NCBI GenBank assembly: GCA_964036295.1
Contig: OZ038467.1
Location: 13,403,170-13,467,169 of the forward strand
DNA from: Plumapathes pennacea
Taxonomy: Eukaryota; Cnidaria; Anthozoa; Antipatharia; Myriopathidae
Length of the DNA: 64,000 nt
Direction: 5' to 3'
Part shown: positions 13,501 to 24,267 of the stretch, piece after piece
How the letters are laid out: each line of letters opens with the position of its first letter
Position numbering within the stretch: position 1 is the first letter of the stretch
Position numbers and translations under genes: made by a program
The notes under the pieces: model-generated
Seen by the model: the letters and a program-made list of their open reading frames with translations, nothing else
What the model was told of the DNA's origin: nothing
The model's database searches: none

Positions 13501-13745
13501 ATCACAACGTTATTCGAGATGTTTCGCCCGGTTCCGACATCGAGGATGTTGAGGCATACATGGTCATGAATGATGATGTTGCTAGTGATGTGTGGTTCAA
13601 CTATTCTCCACAAATCATTTTGGATTTTGCTGTCAAAGTTGCAGACAATCCCTCATGCAGTAATTGCAGTGACGTTGGAGGAAGTTGTTACACGGGAAGT
13701 TGTGTCTGTCTGCCTGGCAAATCAGGGCCAAACTGTGACCTCTAA
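10514..13745 (+). CDS. Secreted protein with two repeats, furin site and EGF-like Cys modules
   Basis: Five exons join in frame: 10514-10585, 10672-10747, 11362-11559, 12137-12415, 13303-13745 (355 residues). The ATG at 10514 opens an apparent signal peptide (basic start, then a hydrophobic run to about residue 24). Exon 2 is acidic, then His/Arg-rich, and carries RSRR, a consensus furin cleavage site, so a propeptide is likely. The mature part holds two diverged copies of one roughly 130-residue module. Each starts with a VVFF/LVLF strand, contains a basic YRSL/YKSL motif and a WxxDFSVKV/LDFAVKV strand, and ends in a Cys-rich tail of EGF type (CxC...GYSGAEC and CVCLPGKSGPNC). I do not recognise the family; a matrix or secreted recognition protein is conceivable but unproven. 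Confidence 0.75.
11819..12029. mobile_element. Nested foldback MITE in an intron of the secreted-protein gene
   Basis: ATAATGAATCAACCAAAGG at the left is answered by CCTTTGTTGATTCATTATA at the right. Further in, GAAGTGTGAAA pairs with TTTCACAC, and GCTAGCCCTTCATTC pairs with GAATGGCTAGC around 11915-11940. Confidence 0.75.
12780..13040. repeat. Diverged copies of the CCCTTTCACTCC dispersed repeat
   Basis: Segments such as GATCAACTTCAATTTTCTCC and CATACAGTAAGGAGAACTTG occur twice here, and again around 10965-11160 and 17560-17740. They belong to the repeat family whose intact copy is the TTAA-flanked MITE at 17556-17744. Confidence 0.6.
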
Positions 13746-15125
13746 TTATTATGGTTCAGTCATCACAAGCTTATATTTCTAAAAACACGCACATTACAGT
13801 TTTTGTAAAATTAACTTTTATCCACTGCACCAATGAAAAAAAAAAAAAAGAAAAATTCTTCGCCATCTCGTGTAGAAATACTTAGAAATATTGTAGATCC
13901 TCGCTTAAAATCAGCGTTTGGAAAGTGGAGGGAAGTTGATAATGCTACTTACAAGAAGAGTCTATTCGCTGCTTGGTCAGTAACGTGATTGGGTACTACA
14001 TCGTCGGTATCAGCTGTCTCCCGCCGCGAAGTCAAGTGAATCTCCCCACCACTTTAAGATCTTGACAGATAAAGCTGTCATTTGTTTCAAAAGTTTGGCA
14101 AACATCGGTTGAAAATCGTTGAAGTTTGCATACAGTATCTGCAGTTAGTAGTCTTGGACACCAAACGAGTTGTGCTATTTATTCCTGGTAAACAACAGCG
14201 GGTTTTTGTTTGGGTGTGGAAAGAATTTAGTTGGCTCGGAACACTTGCTTTATTTAAATTGTCTTTGGAAGTAGCAGTCATTCAAATGAGGGGAAGAAAA
14301 CTGGCCATACTTACCTCAGTTTATTCGTGTAGTTCCAGAATCAGTTGCACCAGTGTGAGATAGTTACCAATGTTGTTTTTTTGAGTTACAGTAGAATTTT
14401 AAAGTAGAATCAAATTCCTGTGAGAACTTTAGTTTTGATCTGCGTCTGTGTAGATATAAAGTAGATATAAAGTAGATATAAAGTGAGAATTGATAGGTCA
14501 ATCAAAGCTTTCGTCTAAGTGAACTATCAAGCAGCAAATTCCCCATACTACATCATTTATCTCTGATGGGAGAATAAAACAGAAAATCGAATTTGATCAC
14601 TCTCAGGGCTGAAAGGGTTAGCGTCTTTACGTGATTTAACTGATCAGTTTAGAGCGTTAGTTTTTCGTGAGCGCTACGTCTGCTACCGTGCATGAAGTAA
14701 ATAACGTCTCTAGAAATGCCCGTTCATTTCATAACTACTGTAATGGCAAGCGTGTAGGTATGGGAAAGATTTTTAAAAATTTCCATTTTGTAGGGGTGTT
14801 ATAACTATTGCCTTGGCTGAAGTCTTGTGCAACAATTTGTGCAATTATTTTCGATGATATTTGAAACTACACTAAATATCATTTTATCAAAATTCTTGGG
14901 CGTGGCGAAGACAGTATTTTACGGTTGCGCGAACGAACGCGTGTGACGTGCTCCACCCTTTTTGGTGAAAGAGGACTGGGCACAATATGGTTTCCCATCA
15001 TACAACAGTTTGGCCGATAGGAGAATGAAACTAGTTGAAAACCAACATGGCGGCTGGAAAGAGTCGAAGTGTTTTCTTCGATTGACTCGTGCAATTAGTC
15101 GTTCGTTCGAAGGTCATGAAGAAGA
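13746..15125. other. Spacer between the secreted-protein gene and TAF2
   Basis: No convincing gene. It holds a 13-nt A run near 13836, a three-fold GTAGATATAAA tandem at about 14452-14482, and a fragment of the CCCTTTCACTCC repeat family at about 14485-14620. The last part presumably contains the TAF2 promoter. Confidence 0.6.
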
Positions 15126-15164
15126 ATGACGAAGGCTACTGATAGTCCACGGAACTTTAAATTA
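15126..15164 (+). CDS. TAF2: Candidate first coding segment of TAF2
   Basis: The ATG at 15126 opens a short frame, MTKATDSPRNFKL, whose SPRxxKL resembles the SPRPYKL near the N terminus of animal TAF2 and would be followed by the HQ/C-I segment encoded from about 15253-15262. The frame meets TGA at 15165, immediately before a GTATCA. I therefore cannot place a clean donor: the junction may be non-canonical or the start may lie elsewhere. Confidence 0.4.
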
Positions 15165-15261
15165 TGAGTATCAACTTTAGTGATATTGCTTTCTCTTGAA
15201 CGTTTCTGAGCTAATTCATTGTTAATCGATCCTTCTTCTTTTTAACTTTACGCTTCATCAG

Positions 15262-18200
15262 ACCCTGTGCATAACGTCCATTGACTTCCAACGAAAATGT
15301 CTCTTTGTAAGTATTGCTCAGAGCTCACGGTTGACGGCATTCACACACCAGAGTGCATGCGTTCGTTTATGTTGTTGTTGTTGTTGTTGTTTTGTTCGTA
15401 TTAATAATTATCGTATTAATATGTGTGTTTTGCTTTGTTGTTTTTTTCTTCTGGCAGGGTTATGTAGAGCTCCGAATTCTTCCGTTGGTAAACAGCTTGA
15501 CAAGGATCAAGTTAAACTGCAAGCAATGCAATATCCTCTTTATCAGGAGTAGTAGTTAACGATTTTTTCCATTCCATACCATACCATTCATCAAGTCTCT
15601 TGGTTGCCGTACAATTTATCCACACCCTGAATCCCCCCCCCCCCCCCCTCACAGGGGTTGTCTGAGAGGGGTGGGGGGAGGTGGAATTGATTGATGCATA
15701 ACCAGAATTCTTCATGAACTACCATACTATACTTTACAGTTTTGTCAAAATCTACCAACAGTACAATGTCAAATTATTGTAATACAGTAGGTCTTAATTT
15801 ACTGTATCTCTCTCTCTCCTGCCTGAAGTGATTAGTTTTCTTGACATTGCTTAAGAATTATCCGTATTTGTGTACGGGACCAACGGAGGACAGGGGAGCA
15901 TGACTGGTTTGATGGTGGGTTTCAGTACGATGATCCAGGCAAGACTGTGTGTCCAGAAGGCAAGAAGTAAGTTCAAGAGTAGATAAATGATGTGGTTTCT
16001 CTAAAAGTCTCTGCTTTGACAAAGGGCTAAGGCTGGACACATTGGCTTCAACTTTCTTAATGGATATTACCTTTCTCATATTGAATATTAAATTATTAAT
16101 TTATCATGTTTTATCTCTATGCTGATACATTCTAAAACCTCTAAAGTTTCTCACAAGTACAGTCGACTACTAGGTAGCATTCCATAATAAAATTTGTAAT
16201 GTCTACCAAAACCATGACTACATGTGCGGCTTTCAGGAGAAACTTGGATTACTTCATTTCATGTCAGCAAAGTGCTGTCATTGCTGCCGATCCTGACATG
16301 GGTGGAGGGGAGCTGACTGTGAGAATCCCTAAGGAGGTCATGGGTTGTGTGATGGGTGAGCAATTGAATGAATCATAAAAATAATAAATAATCGCTGTAG
16401 ATTACTTATACTGTAAGCACAATATTATTGTGTTACTTCAGGTATCATACATGTTGTTGTAACCTTGTCATGAAAGTTTGCTGCACTGTGCCTCATTTCA
16501 AAACATTAAGGCAAAAGGGTGGCTACAGTCAACTCTTGTTATTGCAGACACCTTGAGGACCGTGATTTGGTGTCCGTAATAGCGAGAGTCCATTATAGCG
16601 GTGTGAGAACAAAATGATATTGTAATTTATAAAATAACTATGATACTAGGCGCGCCCTGATTGGCTAAATAACCGTGTTAGATGAGAGTATATTACATGC
16701 TGATGCGATACACAATGTTTTTTACTTGGCTAATTATTTTATAAAAGAAATATATAACGTGTTCCCGTGCAATATAGCCTCATCTAAACACTTAGGAAGT
16801 TGGTAGAACACTCGAGTAGTGCCGGAAACCACTCAGCGGCCTCGTGGTTTCCTTACGCTACTCTCGTGTTCTCCCAACTTCCTGCATGTTTAGATGAAGC
16901 CATATTACACGGTGACGCGTTATGTATTTCTTAATGAATTGTGGCAAATGTAGAGAAAAGATTGAGGAAACAGAGATTTTAACAACAAACACCCAGATGA
17001 TTATTCTGTTTTTAATTGCAAATTAGAGACAGCTACAATGACGGCAACTGTTTAGCAGTTTGAGCGAATATTATGCCTGGAGTGTCCATTATAACAAGAG
17101 TCAAAACAATGGAATGTTGCATTGGGACTGCTATAGGTGTCCGTAATTCTGTAATAGGTAGAGTCTGTAATAGGGGAAGTTCTTTTCAGTCAAATCCTTA
17201 TACTTTTTGCCGGGGGTGCTGACTGCTGTCCATATTATCAGGGTGTCCTTAATATCAGGGGTGGAAGGTGAGAGTTGAATGTACCTGTAAGTGGGTGATA
17301 AAGGAAATGTTGTGCAATTCATCCTTGGATATTGAGGCTGGTGCAGTGTACTTTCAGCACTGCTGTGGTACTGACAAACTGTTACTCTTCCGTTGACAGA
17401 ATGTAAAGCTTTTCAAGTTAGTATTGAGTTTTCGTTGGAATGTCCTGAAGGTGGAGTGCAGTTTGTTATCCCCGATGGAGAAGGGTCACTTGCCCAGGTA
17501 TGCACCACTTTGCCTGCAGATTATGTTTCTTATAGATGTGTTGACCAGTTAAGTCTTAACCCTTTCACTCCCAAGTTCAAAATGAAGATTCTCTCAACCT
17601 TTTAAGAAGAATTATGTACTGTATGAGTGATATGAGTTAGCATGGTATCAAAAGCCAACTTCTCCTTACTGTATCATAAATGTTTCTGGTGGTAAACTGA
17701 AGGAGAAAATCGAAGTTGATCACTGTTGGGAGTGAAAGGGTTAAGTGATCAACCTCAAATTTTTCTTCTCGCATGTTGTTTCAATTTTATACAATGCATA
17801 CGTGTCAACAGTACTCCATTTTTATTGTATATTATAGTTTTTTATTGTCCTGTCAGCTACTCATGGTTCAACCAGGTTTTCTTTCTGCTTTAGAGATCAG
17901 CACATATGTTCACCTACAGCTATGCCAACTCCTCCAGGTATGTGGATTTATTTGCTGTTCATTGTATCAGAGTTTGTTTGTACAACGCCGATACTCTTTG
18001 GACAGACACTCTTGTAAGCTACAGCTCTACTTACAGATGCCTCCACAGAACCCTGTCTAAAAACTCTACAATCATGGTTAAAATTGTTGGGACAATTTCA
18101 AGTTTACCACCTCCCCCCATTCAATGTTGGGTAGTTGAGCATGGTTCAGCTTATAGCTGCACCACAGGCCAACATTTAATTGAGGAGAGGGGGAGGGACT

Positions 18201-19057
18201 TGAAGACAAGAAATATAAGACCCCCATAGGTTGTACGGATTTACATGGGTATGTGCTCTGGATGTGCATAAGGGGAGCATCCCAAGACTTTTGACCATGA
18301 TTGTAGCTCAGTCAAACTCTGTACTTACAATGTTCTCGTAGGCAGACAGTTCTACTTAAGCATACTTTTTCTACTTCCTACGGGTATCTGCTTATAAGAG
18401 ATGTTGTTGGCTGATCTTAAAGCCCTGCTTTAGCGATCAAGGTAGATTTTTTCCTTTTGAATTCTGCTCCCAGATGTGTGGTGCAGTGAGGATGTGCCAT
18501 TTCTTGTTGTTTTGCTGATCAAGTCTGATTTCTTGTCAGACTTTGGTTTCCTTGTGTAGATTCCTATTCAGAAGTGTGCACATGGAACATTGATGTCACA
18601 GTTGACAAAGACATGACTGCTGTCACCTGTGGAGACCTGATAGAACAGGTACAGAGAAGTTCTGCTTTCTTTCATAAGATGTACATATACCATCCTCAGA
18701 GACCCAGTGGCAGATCATGGCATGGTGGCCAAAAAGTAGTGAAGGGGGAGGGGTAGAAAAGTATAAGGAGGAAAAGAGCTCTTGACCCCTTTCCTCCCAC
18801 TCCCTCTCTATGGCTTTTTACCCAATCTTCCCTCTCCACCCCTGGGTTTCCAAGGATGAAGATGTATGGACCTTGTACAACTGCAGAAGGGTCCTGCTTT
18901 GTTTTTGAGTGAGCCATATTACTACACATTGTCTGAATTTTTCTGTACTTTTTCGTGATTTCCTTGTCCAGGTGTATACTGCAGATGAAAAAAGGAAAAC
19001 ATATCATTATGTTCTAAACATTCCAACATCGGCTCCAAACATTGCTCTGGCTGTAGG
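15262..19057 (+). CDS. TAF2: TAF2 (TFIID subunit 2), N-terminal exons
   Basis: TAF2 is the M1-aminopeptidase-like TFIID subunit that helps TFIID bind the initiator region. Exons, joined in phase: 15262-15306, 15458-15548, 15894-15966, 16237-16355, 17400-17497, 17894-17937, 18540-18648, 18972-19057. They encode the N-terminal beta domain, with family stretches such as [50 protein letters not shown] and [11 protein letters not shown]. The donor of 15458-15548 is weak (GTAGTA), and its partner acceptor at 15893 was chosen because it keeps the frame and the alignment to the family. The last exon ends in phase 2 (GG) and continues 37.6 kb downstream at 56701, where a C completes the Gly codon. Confidence 0.88.
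16740..16945. mobile_element. Foldback MITE in TAF2 intron
   Basis: The left arm (GAAATATATAACGTGTTCCCGT, then CCTCATCTAAACAC) is answered in inverted orientation by GTTTAGATGAAGCCATATTACACGG and GCGTTATGTATTTC. GGAAGTTGG..AACAC and GTGTT..CCAACTTCC also pair. The centre is the palindromic GAAACCACTCAGCGGCCTCGTGGTTTC region. Confidence 0.75.
17556..17744. mobile_element. MITE with TTAA target duplication (piggyBac-like)
   Basis: Ends CCCTTTCACTCCCA and TGGGAGTGAAAGGG are perfect inverted repeats, flanked by TTAA on both sides, the piggyBac hallmark. The body is 181 bp. Diverged relatives sit near 10965-11160, 12780-13040, 14485-14620, 20850-20915 and 63553-63745, so this is the best preserved copy in the window. 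Confidence 0.85.
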
Positions 19058-20113
19058 GTGAGTGACCATTAGCCTGCATAGCGGCATTCATGTTCGTTTG
19101 ATCCGAGTGTAATAGTAGCATATAATTACACAATTTCTGTTAAATTTTTCTGTAGTAGTTTAAAGACTTTCGCACGGATTGTTTATGTGCACATTTTCTG
19201 CATACATATCCCAGGTAGAAATCTTAATAAGATTCTTGTAAGAATCTTATTAAGATTCTTATAAGAATCTTAGCAAATATCTTAATAAGATTCTTATAAG
19301 ATTCTTACAAGATTCTTACAAGATTCTTATAAGAATCTTATAAGAATCTTGTAAGAATCTTGTAAGAATCTTATAAGAATCTTGATAAGAATCTTATAAG
19401 ATCTTGTAAGATTCTTGATAAAATCTTATAAGATGAACACACATCTTATTAAGAATATTATAAAATCTTGTAAGATTCTTATAAGAATTTTGTAAGAATC
19501 TTACAAGAATCTTGATAAGAATCTTATAAGAATCTTATAAAGAATCTTATAAGATTCTTGTAAGATTCTTGATAAGAATCAATATCCTGTGGTAAATTTA
19601 AATTAATATTTAAATCAATATTTCTTATGAGAATTGTAACAAATTCCATTGATGAATCTTTTAATGGCTATAATCAGAAGAATTATCCCACAGTACAGTT
19701 GTGGATTTTAACAAGTAAAATAAATTGTAAAACTTAGTACTTTGGTAGTCTTTTAATCTCACATAATCTTTCTGACTAAACTCTTATGAAACAAAAGAAA
19801 ACACTGTTAAATGAGTTTTAAACTACTCTCACACTACTGCAACAAACTGTTGAAACTTATCATTGGCAGTGTTTGAAAACAAATATTAGAAATAATCATT
19901 TCACACAGTTAAACCACTAAATCTGAAACATAATTTAACTTATTGGACTTAAACTAAAATGCCCAATATTCTATAAACTGAAAACTCGGTGTACCTAATC
20001 CCTATCAAAATTATGAAAATGTAATCTGTCAGTAATTTGCTCACACAAAATAAACAGGGAAAGACACAATATTTGTTTCATATTAGCCTTCATGTCATCT
20101 GGTAACAATATTA

Positions 20114-20571
20114 TTATGAATCATCAGCTGCAGGCAAATCTGAATTGGATGCACTGGTGTCCAGTTTTAACATCTTTCTTTTCTCGTCCAGACACTTTTG
20201 ATTCAAGCTCTGGCGAATGCTTGGCCACTTCTTTTCAAGTACCCCATCACCAAACTTCTCCTTGATAGCCTCTGCAATAATGTACAAAAGGCCAGATTGA
20301 CATGTGGCTTACAAAAGTCATTAACCACAGAAGGCACACAGTAACTTGTGTCTTTTGAAGGATTAGCAATTAAAATGTTGTACTCACGTTTGAGAAGCCC
20401 CACTCTCTCCTCATCCAGCACAACTTTGCCAATTGTTTTTACCCGGTGTAGTGGGCCAACCATGCCACCAGCCATCTCAGAGTCCGAAAATAGCACCTTG
20501 AAAACCTTAAAGGCATATTTTTTGGAATCTCCCCCAGAGGACAGTGCCAATAGGTTGGTCTCGTTATAAAT
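20114..20571 (-). CDS. BEN-domain protein, last two exons, inside the transposon
   Basis: Minus-strand exons 20571-20388 and 20271-20114 have AG/GT borders (AAAC|GTGAGT donor, TTGCAG acceptor) and compatible phases. They end at TAA 20116-20114. The product shows a BEN-like layout: a KYAFKVFKVLFSDSEMAGG block, a VVLDEERVGLLK segment, then an AIKEKFG..W..IRQSLNQKC helix and a short acidic tail. BEN domains bind DNA and chromatin proteins (family knowledge). An upstream exon ending at 20709 (donor CACTG|GTATGT) encodes a Ser-rich linker. I could not find the start codon. Confidence 0.68.
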
Positions 20572-20708
20572 CTAAAATTTTGAAAAAAATAATTATTAAA
20601 ACCTGTGAATTTCATCAATGTTCAACAATATTACAGTGATTTCTTTTTGAATTATTTTTTAAAACCTATGTATACTGGTAGCTATTAACTTTATTACAGT
20701 TTACATAC

Positions 20709-20790
20709 CAGTGAAGGAGAACTTGTGGATGGCACCAGGCTATCAGATACTGCTCTATCTTCTGGACTTGACTGCTTTACCTTTACCTGG
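20709..20790 (-). CDS. Probable upstream exon of the BEN-domain gene
   Basis: It is read leftward and ends at a GTATGT donor after 20709. Two acceptors are possible (TTATCCCAG near 20788 or GTCCAG near 20764). It encodes a Ser/Pro-rich linker (DSLVPSTSSPSL), as often precedes BEN domains. Boundaries are uncertain. Confidence 0.4.
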
Positions 20791-22159
20791 GATAATAAGA
20801 TAGCTTGCTGTATGGGTAGCTGATTGGAGTATTAATTCTCTCCACATCTCTCACATTTTCTTCTTGAATTATTGGGAGAATCCGCACTTTAAACTTTGGA
20901 GTGAAAGGGTTATACGTACGAAGGGAAGATATTTGCTACACTGAACTGCACTGAGTCAGTTAAATATATTTTAAAAGTCGCATCAAACCGGCCAATTCAA
21001 GCGCACACGGGAGAACATTCAGGCAATTTAATTTAGAAACACAAAAGTGACGGCCAACACGTGAATCACAACGGATTGAAACAAAGAATAACACGTCATT
21101 CATCTCACCTTGCTACAAGTCTTCGGGATATGATGCGTATAGAGAACAACTGATCATCCAAATCTGATGTCCCAGCCACCTCTCCACACAATGTAAATGA
21201 ACTTCGAATTCCAAGCTAGCAATCAACATGATTCTTGAGAACGTTATGCCTATTTTGTTATCCTCCAAGCAACACACAAGGTAAAGAATTGCACTCGAAG
21301 CGAAGAACAGGGAACAGTCCTCAAATAAAAGGCACAAATCCTGTGAAAAACGGGGCGCGATGTACACGCAATGATCGCTGTTCAAAAGTCCGTTAACCCG
21401 AGCGCCAAACGACAGCGTGAGGTCTTGATTGGTTTGCACGTGACAATTTTTGATTGACAAACTAGTACCCAGGCACTCAGAACGAGTTTTGTTTGCGAGT
21501 TCATCACATGGAGGAATTAAATGTTCGCCGTGGTTAATTTCGCCGAGAAGGAGTGCTTTGATTCTGAAAATGGATACATTTGTGTGGCTGTGGCAAGCAG
21601 TACTTAACAGCGTACTCGGATGCAGTTGATCGTTGAGTGGTTGTTGAAGTCAGAGCCAGCGCGAGCATGTTCAGGTTTGGTGACCGATCAACACTCGATC
21701 AACACGAAGGTTTCCCATTTCTTGTTTCTTTTAATTCAAACGGTTGAAACATTAGCGGTTTTCTGTATGATGTCGAACTGACCGCGACTTAGTGATAAGA
21801 ATAACTTATTCGAGAGTGCCATTGATCGTGAGTCGTGTCTTCTAATCCCAATCGCAAAATTTTAAGTGTTGTAATAAATTGTGGGAAAAATTGACTGGTA
21901 CAATAGGTGAAAACGAATAAATAGAGATGAGGTGAATACACTTATGGTGTCTTACTTGACCAGTTTTGTGAGTTAAATGTGTGGTGGTTTTACGACAAGA
22001 GTGTTATTTTTTTCATGGCTTAGATTAAAGTCACTGCGACACTGAAATAATTTGTATTGGTCACATCTGAAAATGAGTATGGATGAAACTACAGCAATGA
22101 ATCCCTTTATTCGCATTTCCAGCTATTTGCGAGCTATTTATATTATGTCTTATTAGGAT

Positions 22160-22405
22160 TCTCAGGAAATCCCAGGTATTCCATTGCTTCATTTTGCTAA
22201 GATTGATTTGTATGACTGGGAACCTTTGGGAATTCCTAGGAATTCCTAAGACTTCCAAGCTTCCACAAAAAATATGATTTGTATAGTTGAGAAGAGTTGG
22301 GAATTCCCAGGAATTCCCAAACTTCCAAGCCTGCTCTGCAAACATCAATTTGCATAGCTGGGAAGAGCTGAGAATTCCTAGGAATTCCCAAAAAGCTGGG
22401 AATCC
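22160..22405. repeat. About 80-bp tandem repeat rich in GGGAATTCC palindromes
   Basis: Three units share GGGAATTCC-A/T-GGAATTCC, CTTCCAAGC and an ATTTGTATAG/ATTTGCATAG segment. The repeat creates long shadow frames on both strands. Confidence 0.75.
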
Positions 22406-24267
22406 ATTTCGCAAGGGCTGTTCTCAGAGGAATATTGTGGACCAGATGCTCCTTGGAAAACACTTTGTTGAGGTTGTCCAAGCAGAGGGCACAGTTTTGG
22501 TCAACTGTACAATGATTGAAAACAGGTGCTTGTATGTGGCAAGCAAGAATGTGAAGGGTTTTCTGACCATGTTGGACACAACATATGAGCATGATTAATC
22601 ATTAATCATTACCTCAATTATTGAGGTACTGTACCAATACATATATTATTATTATTACTGATGGAACTTTTTACTTTTTAAATAAACTGAGTATCATTGT
22701 TTTATAAAATTTTAATAAAAACCTAGAAAGATCTTAGCAAAAACTGTGATAAGATCTTATGATATTACTTGGTAGATGTTGGAAAAATCTTGTGAGATTG
22801 TAATAAAACTTTGTAAGATCTTAGTAAAAAATCTGTGATAAGATCTTAATAAAACTTGGTAAGATCTTGACAAAAATCTTGTAAAATCTTACTAACACTA
22901 AGGTAAGATCTTAGTTAAAATCTGCAATAAGATCTTAATACCTGAATCTTGTAAGATTTTGAGATAACTTATTAAGATCTTAATATGATTGGTTTTATTA
23001 AGATTCATACATAAATCTTTTAAGATCTTATTAAGATTCCAGTATGATCTTATTAAGATGTAAGATCTTAATAAGATATCAAATCTTATTAAGATTTTGG
23101 GGGCTTATTAAGCATCTTATAAGAATCTTACAAGATCTTACAAGATCTTATAAGATCTTATTAAGATTTCTACCTGGGATAACAATGGATGATGCAATGC
23201 AACTTCATTAGATACTAGAGCTCTAGACCCCTTACTTTTCTTTTAATAAATAAGTTTTTTCACCAATCCTCTAAATAATATCAAAAATTAAAAAAAAATT
23301 AAATCCACTTTTACAACCCTGTGGACGCTAAAACATTGGTCACAGAAGTCTTCAAGAAGCTGCAAAAATGGCTATTAATGCCTTATCCAGCCTGAGAAAA
23401 GGTATTAAATTGAAGTAGTTTTCTTAATATCCCCATTAAGTTCAAATTCAATCATTGCCGATGTTTGAAAAGCACTTTTTATGCTCATAAACAAGCAACA
23501 CCAACAATAACTGGAATGACTAAATTTGACAATTTATGCCACCAGTTATATCCCGAACAAGCCTAATGACCCCCAATCTTTTTTTGTATTTTATGAATTA
23601 GTTTATAATAATCTAACTATTGCACAAATTGGAAAAACATTCTGAACGTTAGAAGTTTTTTGCCAAAACATCCTTAAATACATGGGTAACCATGGGTAAG
23701 CCTTAAAATGTTAGTAATACCACGGTTAACTGTACTTATATTAACACAGAAAGGCTGTTGATTAAGACATTTCTATCTGCGCAGTAAACGAACGTCACAT
23801 CACATCATGATGACGCCTTATAATAGAAACATGTAAATACGTAATTTCTGCTAAATCGTTCTGTGATAGTTTGATACATGGGTAACCATGGGTAAGCCTT
23901 AAAATGTTAGTAATACCAATGTTAACTGTGCCTATATTAACACAGAAAGGCTGTTGATTAAGACATTACTATCTGCGCAGTAAACAAACGTCACATTACG
24001 TCATGATGACGCCTTATAATAGAAACATGTGAATACGTAATTTCTGTTAAATTGTTCTGTGATAGTTTGATACATGGGTAACCATGGGTAAGCCTTAAAA
24101 TGTTAGTAATACCAATGTTAACTGTGGTTATATTAACACAGAAAGGCTGTTGATTTAGACATTACTATCTGCGTAGTAAACAAACGCCACATTACATCAT
24201 GATGAGGTTTTATAATAGAAACATGTAAATACGTAATTTCTGTTAAATCGTTCTGTGATAGTTTGAT

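Larger units (their letters stand above)
19207..23181. mobile_element. 3.97-kb DNA transposon-like element with palindrome-rich inverted ends
   Basis: The ends TCCCAGGTAGAAATCTTAAT (19209) and its inverted partner ending CTACCTGGGA (23179) are flanked by TA on both sides. Subterminal arms (about 19209-19580 and 22720-23179) consist of dozens of variants of AAGATTCTTATAAGAATCTT, each itself palindromic. The interior holds a spliced BEN-domain gene on the minus strand and a three-fold GGGAATTCC repeat at 22160-22405. I see no recognisable transposase, so it may be non-autonomous or of an unfamiliar superfamily. Confidence 0.75.

Noticed and set aside
19121..19175. Weak similarity of ACAATTTCTGTTAAATTTTTCTG to the satellite monomer left of the BEN element
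   Set aside because: Only about 40 nt and imperfect; not enough to claim that the satellite once extended there.
21113..21460. 115-residue minus-strand frame in the BEN element
   Set aside because: No family resemblance and no splice link to the BEN exons that I could support.
22061..22598. Overlapping 103-118 residue frames on both strands
   Set aside because: They follow the palindromic GGGAATTCC repeat on both strands and show no domain signature.
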